A stretch of 51,390 nucleotides of DNA from an uncultured Sphingomonadales bacterium (GTDB taxonomy: Bacteria; Pseudomonadota; Alphaproteobacteria; Sphingomonadales; Sphingomonadaceae): the NCBI GenBank assembly GCA_937870585.1, contig CALMZE010000024.1:1-51390 (forward strand), in the 5' to 3' direction. The notes under the pieces were generated by a model, which saw nothing but the letters and a program-made list of their open reading frames with translations, made no database searches and was not told where the DNA came from. The position numbers and the translations under genes are program-made. Positions 8,746 to 16,977 of the stretch are shown here, one piece after another. Every line of letters starts with the position of its first letter. Positions within the stretch are counted from its first letter, which is position 1.

Positions 8746-9471
8746 ATGAGCGATTTGACCGAAGTCCTGAATGAAACCGTCCAAAGCCCGATTCTGCTGG
8801 TGGCGGACCATGCCTCCGCTTATGTGCCGGATGATGTGGCGCTGGGGATTGACCCTGCACTTCTCGCCACGCACATCGCACTGGATATTGGCGTTGCGCC
8901 TCTGGGCCGGGCCTTGTGCGGTGCGCTCACCTGCCCCGGTGTGCTGGGTGGCGTGTCCCGACTGGTTGTCGATCTCAATCGCGAGGAAGAGGCACCACAC
9001 ATCATCCCCACGGCCAGCGATGGCCATGTGCTGCCCGGCAATGCCATCAGCCATGAGGCCCGACTGGCCCGCATTGCACGCTACTGGCAGCCTTATCACG
9101 CTCGACTGGCAGCGCAGATCGTCCACCAAAAGCCGCGATTGCTTGTTTCGCTCCACAGCTTCACCCCGAGTCTCGCCACCGCACCAGACGAAGCACGCCC
9201 CTGGCAGGTGGGCATTCTCTACAATCAGGATGATCGTGCCGCGCAGATCGCCATTCCGCTGCTTGAAGCCAAAGGCCTGTGCGTGGGCGATCAGCAGCCT
9301 TATTCGGGCCAATTGCTCAATGCGACGATGAACCGCCACGGCGAAGGCAATGGCATTGCCTATCTGGGGCTGGAGGTGCGGCAGGACCAGATTGGCGATG
9401 CACCGGGGGTCGCGCGCTGGGCCGAGCTGCTGGTGCCGGTGATCCAAGCCTGTGCGGATGCCTTGCACTAG
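8746..9471 (+). CDS. N-formylglutamate amidohydrolase family protein
   Basis: The 241-residue protein matches the N-formylglutamate amidohydrolase (HutG-type) family: ILLVADHASAYVPDDV near residue 15-30 with the metal-binding DHAS, SRLVVDLNREEEAP near 75, LLVSLHSFTP near 135, and LLNATMNRHGEGNGIAYLGLEVRQD near 190-215. The classic enzyme converts N-formyl-L-glutamate to glutamate and formate in histidine breakdown, but no other hut gene is present, so it may act on another N-acyl amino acid. CAGGGAAAG precedes the ATG at 8746. The frame is open far upstream, but that part opposes the DUF885 gene. Confidence 0.88.
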   Translation: MSDLTEVLNETVQSPILLVADHASAYVPDDVALGIDPALLATHIALDIGVAPLGRALCGALTCPGVLGGVSRLVVDLNREEEAPHIIPTASDGHVLPGNAISHEARLARIARYWQPYHARLAAQIVHQKPRLLVSLHSFTPSLATAPDEARPWQVGILYNQDDRAAQIAIPLLEAKGLCVGDQQPYSGQLLNATMNRHGEGNGIAYLGLEVRQDQIGDAPGVARWAELLVPVIQACADALH

Positions 9472-9499
9472 GGGCGCGATTGCGCAACAGGCTCTCCCC

Positions 9500-9958
9500 A
9501 TGACCGAAGCCACCACTCCCGCCTTTATCTCCGATTCCGATCTGGACAATCCGGGCTGGTATAATTGGCGCTTGTCAGACGAGCGGCGCTTCAACGGCCA
9601 GATCATGGGCAAGATGATCGTGCGGCTGGATGAGGATGGCAAGGCGCGCACGCGCATGTTCCCTGAAATGCGCCACACCAATTTGATGGACAATCTCCAT
9701 GGCGGCATCATCCTTTCACTGATCGATGTCGGTATTTTCTCGGGCTCGCGCATGTTTGGCCTGATCGAGGCGGGTACGGCGGTGACGCTCGATCTCTCGG
9801 TGCAGTTTCTCGCTGGCGGCAAGGCGGACAGGCCTGTGGATGCGGTGGCTGAACTGCTGCGCGAAACCCGCCGCCTGCTGTTCCTGCGCGGCACTGTGGA
9901 GCAAGGCGAAGAGCTGATCGCCGCCTATTCCGCAACCATCCGGAAACCGTCGCGATGA
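9500..9958 (+). CDS. PaaI-type acyl-CoA thioesterase
   Basis: The 152-residue product has the PaaI-like hotdog core: MRHTNLMDNLHGGIILSLIDVG at about residues 56-77 (HGG plus the catalytic Asp of the central helix), then AVTLDLSVQFLAGGKADRPV and a final strand pair. Such enzymes clear acyl-CoA intermediates in aromatic or fatty-acid metabolism. I start at the ATG at 9500, which lies after the preceding stop, rather than at an in-frame ATG inside the previous gene. The stop overlaps the zapE start (ATGA at 9955-9958). Confidence 0.85.
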   Translation: MTEATTPAFISDSDLDNPGWYNWRLSDERRFNGQIMGKMIVRLDEDGKARTRMFPEMRHTNLMDNLHGGIILSLIDVGIFSGSRMFGLIEAGTAVTLDLSVQFLAGGKADRPVDAVAELLRETRRLLFLRGTVEQGEELIAAYSATIRKPSR

Positions 9959-11067
9959 CAGGCGTGCTCGCCCGCTATCACGAATTGATGAAGGCTGGCG
10001 AACTGCGGCCCGACCCCGAACAGGAATCGGCGGCGGCTCTGCTCGGTGAGTTGCAGATCGCGCTGGAAGAAGCCACCAAACCTGTTGGCTTCCTTGCGCG
10101 CCTCACCGGGCGCAAGGCCACGGCCCCACGCGGTGTCTATCTGTGGGGCGGTGTGGGGCGCGGCAAGTCCATGCTGATGGACCTGTTCCATGAGTGCCTG
10201 AACCACCCCGCCAAGCGCCGCGTCCACTTCCATGAATTCATGATTGATGTTCATGCCCGGCTGCGTCTGGCCCGTGCGGAAGAGCGTGGCGATCCCATCC
10301 CCATCATCGTGCAGACGCTGGCGAACGAGGCACAGGTGCTCGCCTTTGACGAGATGGTGGTGAATAATTCGGCGGATGCGATGATCATGTCCCGCCTGTT
10401 CACTGGCCTGATTGATGCTGGGGTGACCATTGTCACGACCTCTAACCGCGCACCGTCAGACCTTTACAAGGACGGACTCAACCGCGAACATTTCCTGCCC
10501 TTCATCGCGCTCATTGAACGCACGCTCGACGTGCGGACGCTGAACGGCCCGGTCGACTACCGGCTGGAGCGGTTGCAGGGCATTGATGTGTGGCACAGCC
10601 CTTTGGGCGATCAAGCGACAGCAGATTGCCGCGAGGCCTTTTTTCGCCTGACCGACTATTCGCCCGATGATGCCGAGCATGTCCCGTCCGAAGATCTGGA
10701 CGTGGGCGGCGGGCGCATTCTGCATGTCCCCAAGAGCCTGAAGGGCGTCGCCGTCTTCTCGTTCAAGCGGTTGTGTGCAGAAGCACGCGGCGCATCTGAC
10801 TATCTGACCGTCGCGCGCCATTTCCACAGCGTCATCATTGTCGGCATTCCCAGATTGGGGCCAGACAAGCGCAACGAAGCCGCGCGCTTCGTAACGCTGA
10901 TTGACGCGCTCTACGAGAATAAGGTCAAGCTGTTCGTCGCAGCCGATGCCGAACCGGCCGACCTGTACGAATCAGGCGATGGCCGGTTCGAGTTCGACCG
11001 GACCATCTCCCGCCTGATGGAAATGCAGAGCCGCGATTATCTGGCTGCCGGGCACGGCGAAGACTGA
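9955..11067 (+). CDS. zapE: Cell division protein ZapE (AFG1-like ATPase)
   Basis: The 370-residue protein is a single AAA-like ATPase of the AFG1/ZapE family. Walker A is GGVGRGKSMLMD near residue 65-76, followed by the family stretch VHFHEFMIDVHARL; Walker B is LAFDEMVVNNSADAMIMSRL near 125-145, sensor TTSNRAPSDLYKDGL near 162, and the C-terminal RFVTLIDALYENKVKLF helix. In E. coli ZapE associates with the Z ring and FtsZ; mitochondrial AFG1 aids turnover of respiratory subunits. Length is normal. Start is coupled by ATGA overlap to the PaaI thioesterase. Confidence 0.93.
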   Translation: MTGVLARYHELMKAGELRPDPEQESAAALLGELQIALEEATKPVGFLARLTGRKATAPRGVYLWGGVGRGKSMLMDLFHECLNHPAKRRVHFHEFMIDVHARLRLARAEERGDPIPIIVQTLANEAQVLAFDEMVVNNSADAMIMSRLFTGLIDAGVTIVTTSNRAPSDLYKDGLNREHFLPFIALIERTLDVRTLNGPVDYRLERLQGIDVWHSPLGDQATADCREAFFRLTDYSPDDAEHVPSEDLDVGGGRILHVPKSLKGVAVFSFKRLCAEARGASDYLTVARHFHSVIIVGIPRLGPDKRNEAARFVTLIDALYENKVKLFVAADAEPADLYESGDGRFEFDRTISRLMEMQSRDYLAAGHGED

Positions 11068-11069
11068 AA

Positions 11070-13424
11070 TCAGGCCGCGTTCCGGCGCATCACGGCTTCA
11101 TGCACCAGTTTGTGCGCATCGGGCGCAGGCATGGGGCGTCCGAACAGCCAGCCCTGAATCTTCTTGCAGCCCATCTGCGTGATCAGGCGGCATTCTTCTT
11201 CATTCTCCACACCCTCAGCAGTCGTCGACATGCCGAGCGAATCAGCCATGGCAACAACGGCGCGGATGATGGCGATACATTCAGGCACATTCTTGGCAGC
11301 ACCCTGCACGAAGCTGCGGTCCACCTTGATCGTGCTGAACTTGGTCTTGGACAGATAGCCGAGCGAGGAATAGCCCGTGCCGAAATCGTCAAGCGCCAGA
11401 CGGACGCCGAGCGCAAGTATGCGGTCCAGAATGGCGATGGCTGTCGTGCCATCCTTCATGAACATCGATTCGGTCACTTCCAGCTCCAACCGGTGCGGTG
11501 GCAAATTTGCCTGGCTGAGTGCGGAGACGACCGTGGTGACGAAATTGGCATCCAGCAATTGCTCGGCCGAAACGTTCACCGCCACGCGCACTGTGGAGGG
11601 CCAGCGGGCCGCTTCTATGCAGGCCGTGCGCAGTGCCCATTCACCAATCGGTCGGATCAGGCGCGCTTCTTCTGCAATCGGAATGAATTTGGCCGGAGAG
11701 ACTGAGCCCAATTCCGGATTTGTCCAGCGCAGGAGCGCCTCAAAACTCTCGATCATATGGGACTGTGAGTTGACCACCGGCTGATAGTGCAGCTGGAGTT
11801 CATTGCGTTCGAGCGCACGGCGAAGCGCGATTTCCAGAACGCGGCGCTCTTCGGCATGGGCGTGCAGCTGCGTTTCATAGGCATGGTAGGAACTGCCACC
11901 CTGATCCTTGGAGCGATAGAGCGCCAGATCGGCAGACCGGATCAGCGTTTCCACCGTACGCCCATCGCGCGGGCCGATGGCCGAGCCAACAGACGCGCCA
12001 ATGTAGAGGGTGTGATGATCCACTTCATAGGGTTGCGACAGATCTTCGATGATCTTGTTCGCAATGCTCACCAGCTGCGCATCATTCTTCGCATCCTTGA
12101 TGACGACAGCGAATTCGTCACCCCCGATGCGACCGCACAGTTCGTTGCTGGTCATGATCGATTTGAGACGGTTGGACACCTGGGTAAGCAGTCGGTCGCC
12201 TACGGGATGGCCGAGCGTATCGTTGATCGCCTTGAAGCGGTCGAGGTCAATCATCATGAAGGCGCAGCGCCCCCGCCAGCGATCGGCATCGGCCATGGCC
12301 TCACCCAGCGCCTCTGTGATCTGGAGGCGATTCGGCAAACCGGTCAGCGTATCGAAGCGCGCCATGCGGTTGATCTTGTCCGCGCTGCGTCGCGCATCGG
12401 TCACATCCGAGCTAACGCCCCGGAAGCCCTGGAAATTGCCATTTTCATCGTAGCGCGGCGAGGCAGAGAGCTCCCACCAATGATGCTCTTCACCAATCTT
12501 GATGGGGATGACCAGATCGCTGAAGCTGTCCCGATTGATCATCCGCTCGGCCAGCTCGTGAAGGCCCTGGTGGAAATTGCCCGATTCCCAAGCCTCACCC
12601 GCCAGAATTTGGATAATCGGCTTGGTTTCGATATCAGTGGGGTCCAGATGAAGCGCTTCGGCAAAGCGCGGTGTGACATGCGTCAGGCAACGCTGTGTAT
12701 CGGTCTGCCACATCCAGTCCCCGCCCGAATCTTCATATTCGCGCAGCAGCAGGCTGACGACTTCATTCTTTTCCTTGAGCGCGCGTTCGGCGTAGCTGCG
12801 CAGGATATATTCGCGAGCAGAAGCCAACGCGGCAGCAACCAGAACACCCGAATAAAAGGCTGCCAAGGCCCCGACCATGGGCAAACCATTCTGCCACATC
12901 AGCCAGGAAAGCCCGCCCCCGGTCAGCCCGATGAAGAGTGCCGCGCCGAGAGGAATCGTGGACTGGCCAAAGGCGACCGTGCCCATCAGGCCTGTCAGAA
13001 CGGCCCAGATGACAAGCAGTTGATAAGGACTGCCACTGGTGCCGATAATCAGCGAAAGCGCCATCCACATCGCGCCCGAAACAACCAGCCCGCCCGTTTC
13101 GAAATGCAGATCCATCAGCGTCGCCGAGCGATGCGGGAAAATGCGCTGGCGCAGTTGCGGCACGGCAATAAAGCCGGAAACGGCCACCGTCAGCCCAAAC
13201 CAGGACAGGATTTCGCGACTCGAATCGAGCCCGTTCAAACTCACGAGAATCGCGATTGCGGCAAAGGCGCTGAGGAACAACCTCACCAAAGCGAGGCTGC
13301 GGATCGCCGTGATCTGGTCCGCGCGCACGCGGCCCCATTCCGGGTTTTCGCCCTTCTTGAGACCGAGGATTGTGCTCCATCCGGCCTCAAGGTCGGCGTT
13401 CGACTGAGAGAGTTTCTTTGCCAC
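11070..13424 (-). CDS. Membrane-bound PAS-GGDEF-EAL protein (cyclic-di-GMP turnover)
   Basis: The 784-residue protein starts with about six membrane helices (residues about 45-205), followed by a PAS domain (about 235-345), a GGDEF domain (about 350-515, active site GRIGGDEFAVV) and an EAL domain (about 530-775, with FEALLRW and ALDDFGTGYSSL). Both catalytic signatures look intact, so it could make and break c-di-GMP. The RxxD inhibitory I-site expected five residues before GGDEF is absent (MTSN in its place). The start codon is GTG at 13424 with no strong Shine-Dalgarno, suggesting modest translation. A hairpin at 13451-13480 separates it from the ferredoxin gene. Confidence 0.93.
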   Translation of the reverse strand: MAKKLSQSNADLEAGWSTILGLKKGENPEWGRVRADQITAIRSLALVRLFLSAFAAIAILVSLNGLDSSREILSWFGLTVAVSGFIAVPQLRQRIFPHRSATLMDLHFETGGLVVSGAMWMALSLIIGTSGSPYQLLVIWAVLTGLMGTVAFGQSTIPLGAALFIGLTGGGLSWLMWQNGLPMVGALAAFYSGVLVAAALASAREYILRSYAERALKEKNEVVSLLLREYEDSGGDWMWQTDTQRCLTHVTPRFAEALHLDPTDIETKPIIQILAGEAWESGNFHQGLHELAERMINRDSFSDLVIPIKIGEEHHWWELSASPRYDENGNFQGFRGVSSDVTDARRSADKINRMARFDTLTGLPNRLQITEALGEAMADADRWRGRCAFMMIDLDRFKAINDTLGHPVGDRLLTQVSNRLKSIMTSNELCGRIGGDEFAVVIKDAKNDAQLVSIANKIIEDLSQPYEVDHHTLYIGASVGSAIGPRDGRTVETLIRSADLALYRSKDQGGSSYHAYETQLHAHAEERRVLEIALRRALERNELQLHYQPVVNSQSHMIESFEALLRWTNPELGSVSPAKFIPIAEEARLIRPIGEWALRTACIEAARWPSTVRVAVNVSAEQLLDANFVTTVVSALSQANLPPHRLELEVTESMFMKDGTTAIAILDRILALGVRLALDDFGTGYSSLGYLSKTKFSTIKVDRSFVQGAAKNVPECIAIIRAVVAMADSLGMSTTAEGVENEEECRLITQMGCKKIQGWLFGRPMPAPDAHKLVHEAVMRRNAA

Positions 13425-13450
13425 ACTCTATGTGTAGCGCGGAGAAGTTA

Positions 13451-13480
13451 GCGAAGCGTAACCGAGCGATTAGGCTTCGC
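13451..13480 (-). terminator. Stem-loop after the [2Fe-2S] ferredoxin gene
   Basis: GCGAAGC (13451-13457) pairs with GCTTCGC (13474-13480). On the minus strand the intervening bases extend the fold: after one C-C mismatch, TAATC pairs with GGTTA around a four-base loop. It begins eight bases past the ferredoxin stop codon and ends 26 bases before the GGDEF/EAL start. No T-run follows, so it is an imperfect intrinsic terminator or a transcript-stabilising hairpin. Confidence 0.5.
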
Positions 13481-13488
13481 CCGGAAAA

Positions 13489-13806
13489 TCAGTCTTCGTC
13501 AGCAATGCGGATGCGCAGGCCGTCCAGCGCTTCGCTGAAATGGACCTGACAGGACAAGCGCGATTCGGCGTTGCGGTGCGAAGAGCTGTCGAGCAGATCA
13601 TTTTCGTCTTCGCTCATCGGCTCAACCTTATCAGCGAACGCCGCATCAACATGGACGTGGCACGTTGCGCAGGAACAGCAGCCGCCGCACAGCGCGAGCA
13701 TCTCGTCAAAGCCAGCATCGCGGATGATTTCCATCACCGAAAGGCCGTTCTGCCCTTCGATTTCGGTTTCGGTTCCGTCACGCGTCACAATCGTCAGTTT
13801 GGCCAT
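13489..13806 (-). CDS. [2Fe-2S] ferredoxin, adrenodoxin/putidaredoxin type
   Basis: The 105-residue protein has the vertebrate-type ferredoxin cluster motif: [10 protein letters not shown] (C-x5-C-x2-C) at about residues 38-47 and the fourth ligand in RLSCQVHF near 85. An extra Cys pair sits within the loop. Such proteins pass electrons from a NAD(P)H reductase to P450s or dioxygenases. Here it stands alone, beside neither reductase nor oxygenase; the P450 at 24051 already has its own ferredoxin. AAGAGGAAAG precedes the ATG at 13806, which is why I rejected an upstream in-frame start. Confidence 0.9.
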   Translation of the reverse strand: MAKLTIVTRDGTETEIEGQNGLSVMEIIRDAGFDEMLALCGGCCSCATCHVHVDAAFADKVEPMSEDENDLLDSSSHRNAESRLSCQVHFSEALDGLRIRIADED

Positions 13807-13888
13807 TCCGCTTTCCTCTTGTATCACAAAGCCAGCTTCGCCAGCGTCGCTAAAGCGCAACGCGGCCAAAGGCAAGGGAGAGCCCGCT

Positions 13889-14506
13889 TTGGGACTGACA
13901 TCAGATCAACTGAAAACCGCGCTGGACGCGATTGCGGCCATGGAACCACTTTATGCCAGAGCGCTGGCCGAAGCCGGATACCCCGAACCGCGCATCCGCC
14001 CGCGCGGTTATGAGACGTTGCTGCGCACCATTGTGGGGCAGCAGGTGAGCTTCAAAGCCGCAGCCTCGATCTGGGCCAAACTGGAGTCTGGACTTGGCGA
14101 TCTGACGGACCCTGCCACAATCCTGCGCTCAAACGAGGAGGAGCTGCGCAGCTTTGGCCTGTCTCGCCAGAAGCAATCCTATGCGCTCAGTCTGGCAGGG
14201 CTGGTCGATGCCGGTACGCTCGATCTCACCGCCCTGCCCGCCGATGATGAAGAGGCAATTGCGCTTCTCACCCGCGCCAAGGGCATTGGCCGCTGGTCTG
14301 CCGAAATCTATCTGTTGTTCGCTGAAGGGAGGCCCGACATCTGGCCCGCGGGCGATCTCGCCGTGCAGATTGATGTGGGTCAGGTCATGGGCTGGGCGGA
14401 GCGCCCCAGTGAAAAACAGGTCCGCGAAGCCGGAGAAGCGTGGCGTCCGCACCGGGGCGCCGTCGCCATTTTTGCATGGCATCATTACAAGACCGGGGTG
14501 GTCTGA
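13889..14506 (+). CDS. DNA-3-methyladenine glycosylase II (AlkA-type, HhH-GPD)
   Basis: The 205-residue protein has the helix-hairpin-helix GPD fold: TIVGQQVS near residue 50, the hairpin [19 protein letters not shown] near 125-143, and the catalytic Asp in [10 protein letters not shown] near 152. It should excise alkylated bases such as 3-methyladenine. Single-domain length is typical of the short AlkA/MAG group. No ATG fits the N-terminus; a TTG at 13889 with GGGAG eight bases upstream gives a conventional start. The open frame extends upstream only because it mirrors the ferredoxin gene on the other strand. Confidence 0.88.
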   Translation: MGLTSDQLKTALDAIAAMEPLYARALAEAGYPEPRIRPRGYETLLRTIVGQQVSFKAAASIWAKLESGLGDLTDPATILRSNEEELRSFGLSRQKQSYALSLAGLVDAGTLDLTALPADDEEAIALLTRAKGIGRWSAEIYLLFAEGRPDIWPAGDLAVQIDVGQVMGWAERPSEKQVREAGEAWRPHRGAVAIFAWHHYKTGVV

Positions 14507-14679
14507 CCGTTCAGACTCACGGAACTGAGCGGGCTCATTTGAAAGTGTGCGCCGCTCACTCTGAGTTGAATGGTTTGAAAATTTCGACACGTTTATATCT
14601 GAACTCAAGCTTCTACCAATGCCTTCGTAGATTTCATAATATTCTCCCATTCTTAATACGATGACTTTATAACATCAGA
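14507..14679. promoter_or_regulatory. AT-rich intergenic leader of the orphan membrane gene
   Basis: This 173-base gap is clearly richer in A and T than its left neighbour, with runs such as TTTGAAAATTTCGAC and TTTCATAATATTC. It marks the left border of the AT-rich block containing the 631-residue protein. Promoter-like hexamers exist but none has a clear pair at proper spacing. No tRNA, integrase or direct repeat is visible. Confidence 0.3.
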
Positions 14680-16575
14680 ATGAACACTGGCCGAACACCC
14701 TATTCCACCTCAGAGCGCATCCTCTTTATAGGCGCTTTGATCAGCTTTTTGATCGCCTTTGTTGGCTATGGGCTTTTAGCATCGCCTTTGTCCTTCATAT
14801 TGGTGATCTTGATTCTCCCTGCCTATTTCTTCATATCAATGCCCGCAGTTGCGCTGTGGATGCTGGGAACGTCCTTGACAAACGAAGGCCTGAGGCGCTT
14901 CGTACCCCGGCCCTTTTCAATTCCTGTGTCGTTCGCGCTCTTCACGGGAACCATGATACTGATCCCGTGGCTCGCCAATATTGGCACTCACCACCGCTAC
15001 AACGAAGCTTTGGCAGACCGAGATATTCTGCCTGCCTCACCCGTGAAATTTTCGGGCCATGTCAGAATTCTGGCACCACAGGAGGCGGGGAAGTGGACCA
15101 AGCCCGAGGGCATGGATGGGGAAACGGCGGCAGATACCTATCCCTGGGCATGTGATGCGCTCTGCCTCGCAACACTCAGGGCGCCTGACGTCAAATCCGT
15201 AACAGTTGATCTTTGGACACCGGCAACAGCCCAATCTCGCCTGACCGCCCATGCGCGCTCCTTTATATTGGTCCCTCGCGCAAACTGCCCTGCAAACGCT
15301 GCAACGCCGGTTAATCCCGGCGGCCTACAGATCGACCGGCAGACGGAGCGAAGTGCCAGACCATCATTTGGCGCCATGGCCTCCAGCGCCGCCTGGACCC
15401 AGTGGCTTACAAAAGACGTATGCCTTGTAGAGCAACCAGCACGGACTCATGCTGATCAAATTCTGGAGATTAGCGAATATATTCATGGTGCCAGTGAGTC
15501 TGCGCGGCCCGGGCGTGTGGAACGGCCGAAAAGCCCGACCGATATCAAGGTGCAGCGGGTTGAGTTGAGGACGGCATCGGGTCAGCCTCTTCTCCGCAAG
15601 ACGGTCGCATGGACCAGACCCCTGACAGCAATACTTATTCCTACCATTGATGTGCCTTGGAAGGGGCCAACCACGCTTGAATTTGGGCGCACGACTTTGT
15701 CAAATGGGGATAGATTTGGCTCTTTCAACGCGCACCAGATATTGGCTGACCACACCGATCTGAACACGGGTTTCCCGGCTTTGAATGTTGATGACCTCAA
15801 GGTTCGTCTCAGAAAATTGGTGGCACAGCAGAGCATCGATAAAGATGATCCGGCGCTGGATTTTGTGCAGGCCTGGTTTGGTAGCCTTGAGTCCGGCAGC
15901 TCACCGCAGGACATTGAGTTGGTCAAAGCCCTGATCAAACATCCTTCGATCAAAGACTTTGCGGGCGTGGAGGCGTTGGTCAAGTGGCTTGGCGGCGAGG
16001 GGATCATGCTGCGCGATGCTGTTGGCTATCGACTGCTTCATGATCCAGAGCCGGGCGGCGGGCTGAGATATTTGTCACGGACCTATATGGCGATGCCGGA
16101 AGGCACCTTCCTGACCAGCACACCGACAGAGACAGCGATTCTGAGCGATCCGGACCGCCGCCGGTTTGCGCCGGGGCTCATTGTGCGCCAGTCTGATCGC
16201 GGGGCTGACGCAGTGCCGGAACTGATCAGCATTCTGCGCTTTCATTTGGCTGAATCGCGCGCGCGCCTTGATTCTGGAAAGAACGGGAGGCGCGCCGCCG
16301 AGATCGATGCCGTGCGCGTGGCCTTGTGCCGTGTGGGACCAGATGCAAAATCAGCCGTTCGGGACGTTGAAGCCCTGCTTGCACAAAATGACATTGACGT
16401 GACAACAGTGAACAACCAAATCTGGCTGCAGACTCTGGTTCGTATGGGCAAGCCGATCGCCGAGATATTCAAACCCGATGGCGATTTCGGCACTGATGAT
16501 GAGTTTCGCGCAAGAATGCTATCGATCCGAGACGAACCTGATCCGAACAAATGGTGCAACCCTAACGCATTCTGA
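14680..16575 (+). CDS. Orphan 631-residue membrane-anchored protein, unknown function
   Basis: I do not recognise this protein. Its first about 105 residues contain three or four membrane helices (around residues 14-34, 36-62 and 82-101), and the remaining about 525 residues look soluble and mixed alpha/beta. Visible landmarks are a Cys-containing stretch WACDALCLATLRAPDVKSVTVD near 155-175, a Pro/Arg-rich patch (SARPGRVERPKSP), and helical C-terminal segments. Codon use and base composition are markedly AT-richer than neighbouring genes, which suggests recent acquisition. It stands alone: the gene to the left is AlkA on the same strand after 173 bases, and the gene to the right is convergent. 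The ATG has no strong Shine-Dalgarno. Confidence 0.75.
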   Translation: MNTGRTPYSTSERILFIGALISFLIAFVGYGLLASPLSFILVILILPAYFFISMPAVALWMLGTSLTNEGLRRFVPRPFSIPVSFALFTGTMILIPWLANIGTHHRYNEALADRDILPASPVKFSGHVRILAPQEAGKWTKPEGMDGETAADTYPWACDALCLATLRAPDVKSVTVDLWTPATAQSRLTAHARSFILVPRANCPANAATPVNPGGLQIDRQTERSARPSFGAMASSAAWTQWLTKDVCLVEQPARTHADQILEISEYIHGASESARPGRVERPKSPTDIKVQRVELRTASGQPLLRKTVAWTRPLTAILIPTIDVPWKGPTTLEFGRTTLSNGDRFGSFNAHQILADHTDLNTGFPALNVDDLKVRLRKLVAQQSIDKDDPALDFVQAWFGSLESGSSPQDIELVKALIKHPSIKDFAGVEALVKWLGGEGIMLRDAVGYRLLHDPEPGGGLRYLSRTYMAMPEGTFLTSTPTETAILSDPDRRRFAPGLIVRQSDRGADAVPELISILRFHLAESRARLDSGKNGRRAAEIDAVRVALCRVGPDAKSAVRDVEALLAQNDIDVTTVNNQIWLQTLVRMGKPIAEIFKPDGDFGTDDEFRARMLSIRDEPDPNKWCNPNAF

Positions 16576-16608
16576 AGCGCGGAGCATTTCAGTTGAGATG
16601 GTCAGCCT

Positions 16609-16977
16609 TCAATTCCAGAATGATCGCAGCGACGCGATCTTGCCGCCCGGAGAGGCCTTATAGATGTTGATCGCCTTGAGCGGATTCTCGGTGCCGTCCG
16701 TATAGGTCATGGTCATGGTGACGTGCGCGGCGGCTTCACCCGCGCGCACGGCCATGAAATGCACATCAAAATCAAAGCTCTTCTGGAACGCCATGAACAT
16801 GTCCCAGAAGGCGCTGATGGCGTCGATACCGCGCTGGCCTTCCCCGGTTGGATCCCAATCACAGGGGCCAACCGGGTCTTGCACCACGGCATCGGGCTCA
16901 AACAGAGCGAGCCACGCCGCCTTGTCCCGCGCCTTCACGGCAGACATGGACGCGATGGGCAAGGCGGCGGCGTCCAT
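16609..16977 (-). CDS. SnoaL/NTF2-like small protein
   Basis: The 122-residue product has the SnoaL-like (NTF2-like) pattern: AVKARDKAAWLALFEPDAVVQDPVG at residues 11-35, GIDAISAFWDMF near 50-61, then alternating strands ending in a KIASLRSFW signature. Such cone-shaped folds serve as isomerases, hydratases or ligand binders, including ketosteroid isomerase. Catalytic residues cannot be assigned by eye. It starts at the last base of the TonB receptor stop (TGATG), so the two are translationally coupled and it probably acts on the compound imported by the receptor. Confidence 0.82.
   Translation of the reverse strand: MDAAALPIASMSAVKARDKAAWLALFEPDAVVQDPVGPCDWDPTGEGQRGIDAISAFWDMFMAFQKSFDFDVHFMAVRAGEAAAHVTMTMTYTDGTENPLKAINIYKASPGGKIASLRSFWN

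Noticed and set aside
11787..13451. 554-codon forward frame opposite the GGDEF/EAL gene
   Set aside because: It mirrors a gene with intact GGDEF and EAL sites and has no start signal or recognisable domain.
16572..16592. CTGAA/TTCAG hairpin as terminator after the orphan gene
   Set aside because: Only five pairs with an eleven-base loop and no T-run; too weak to list.
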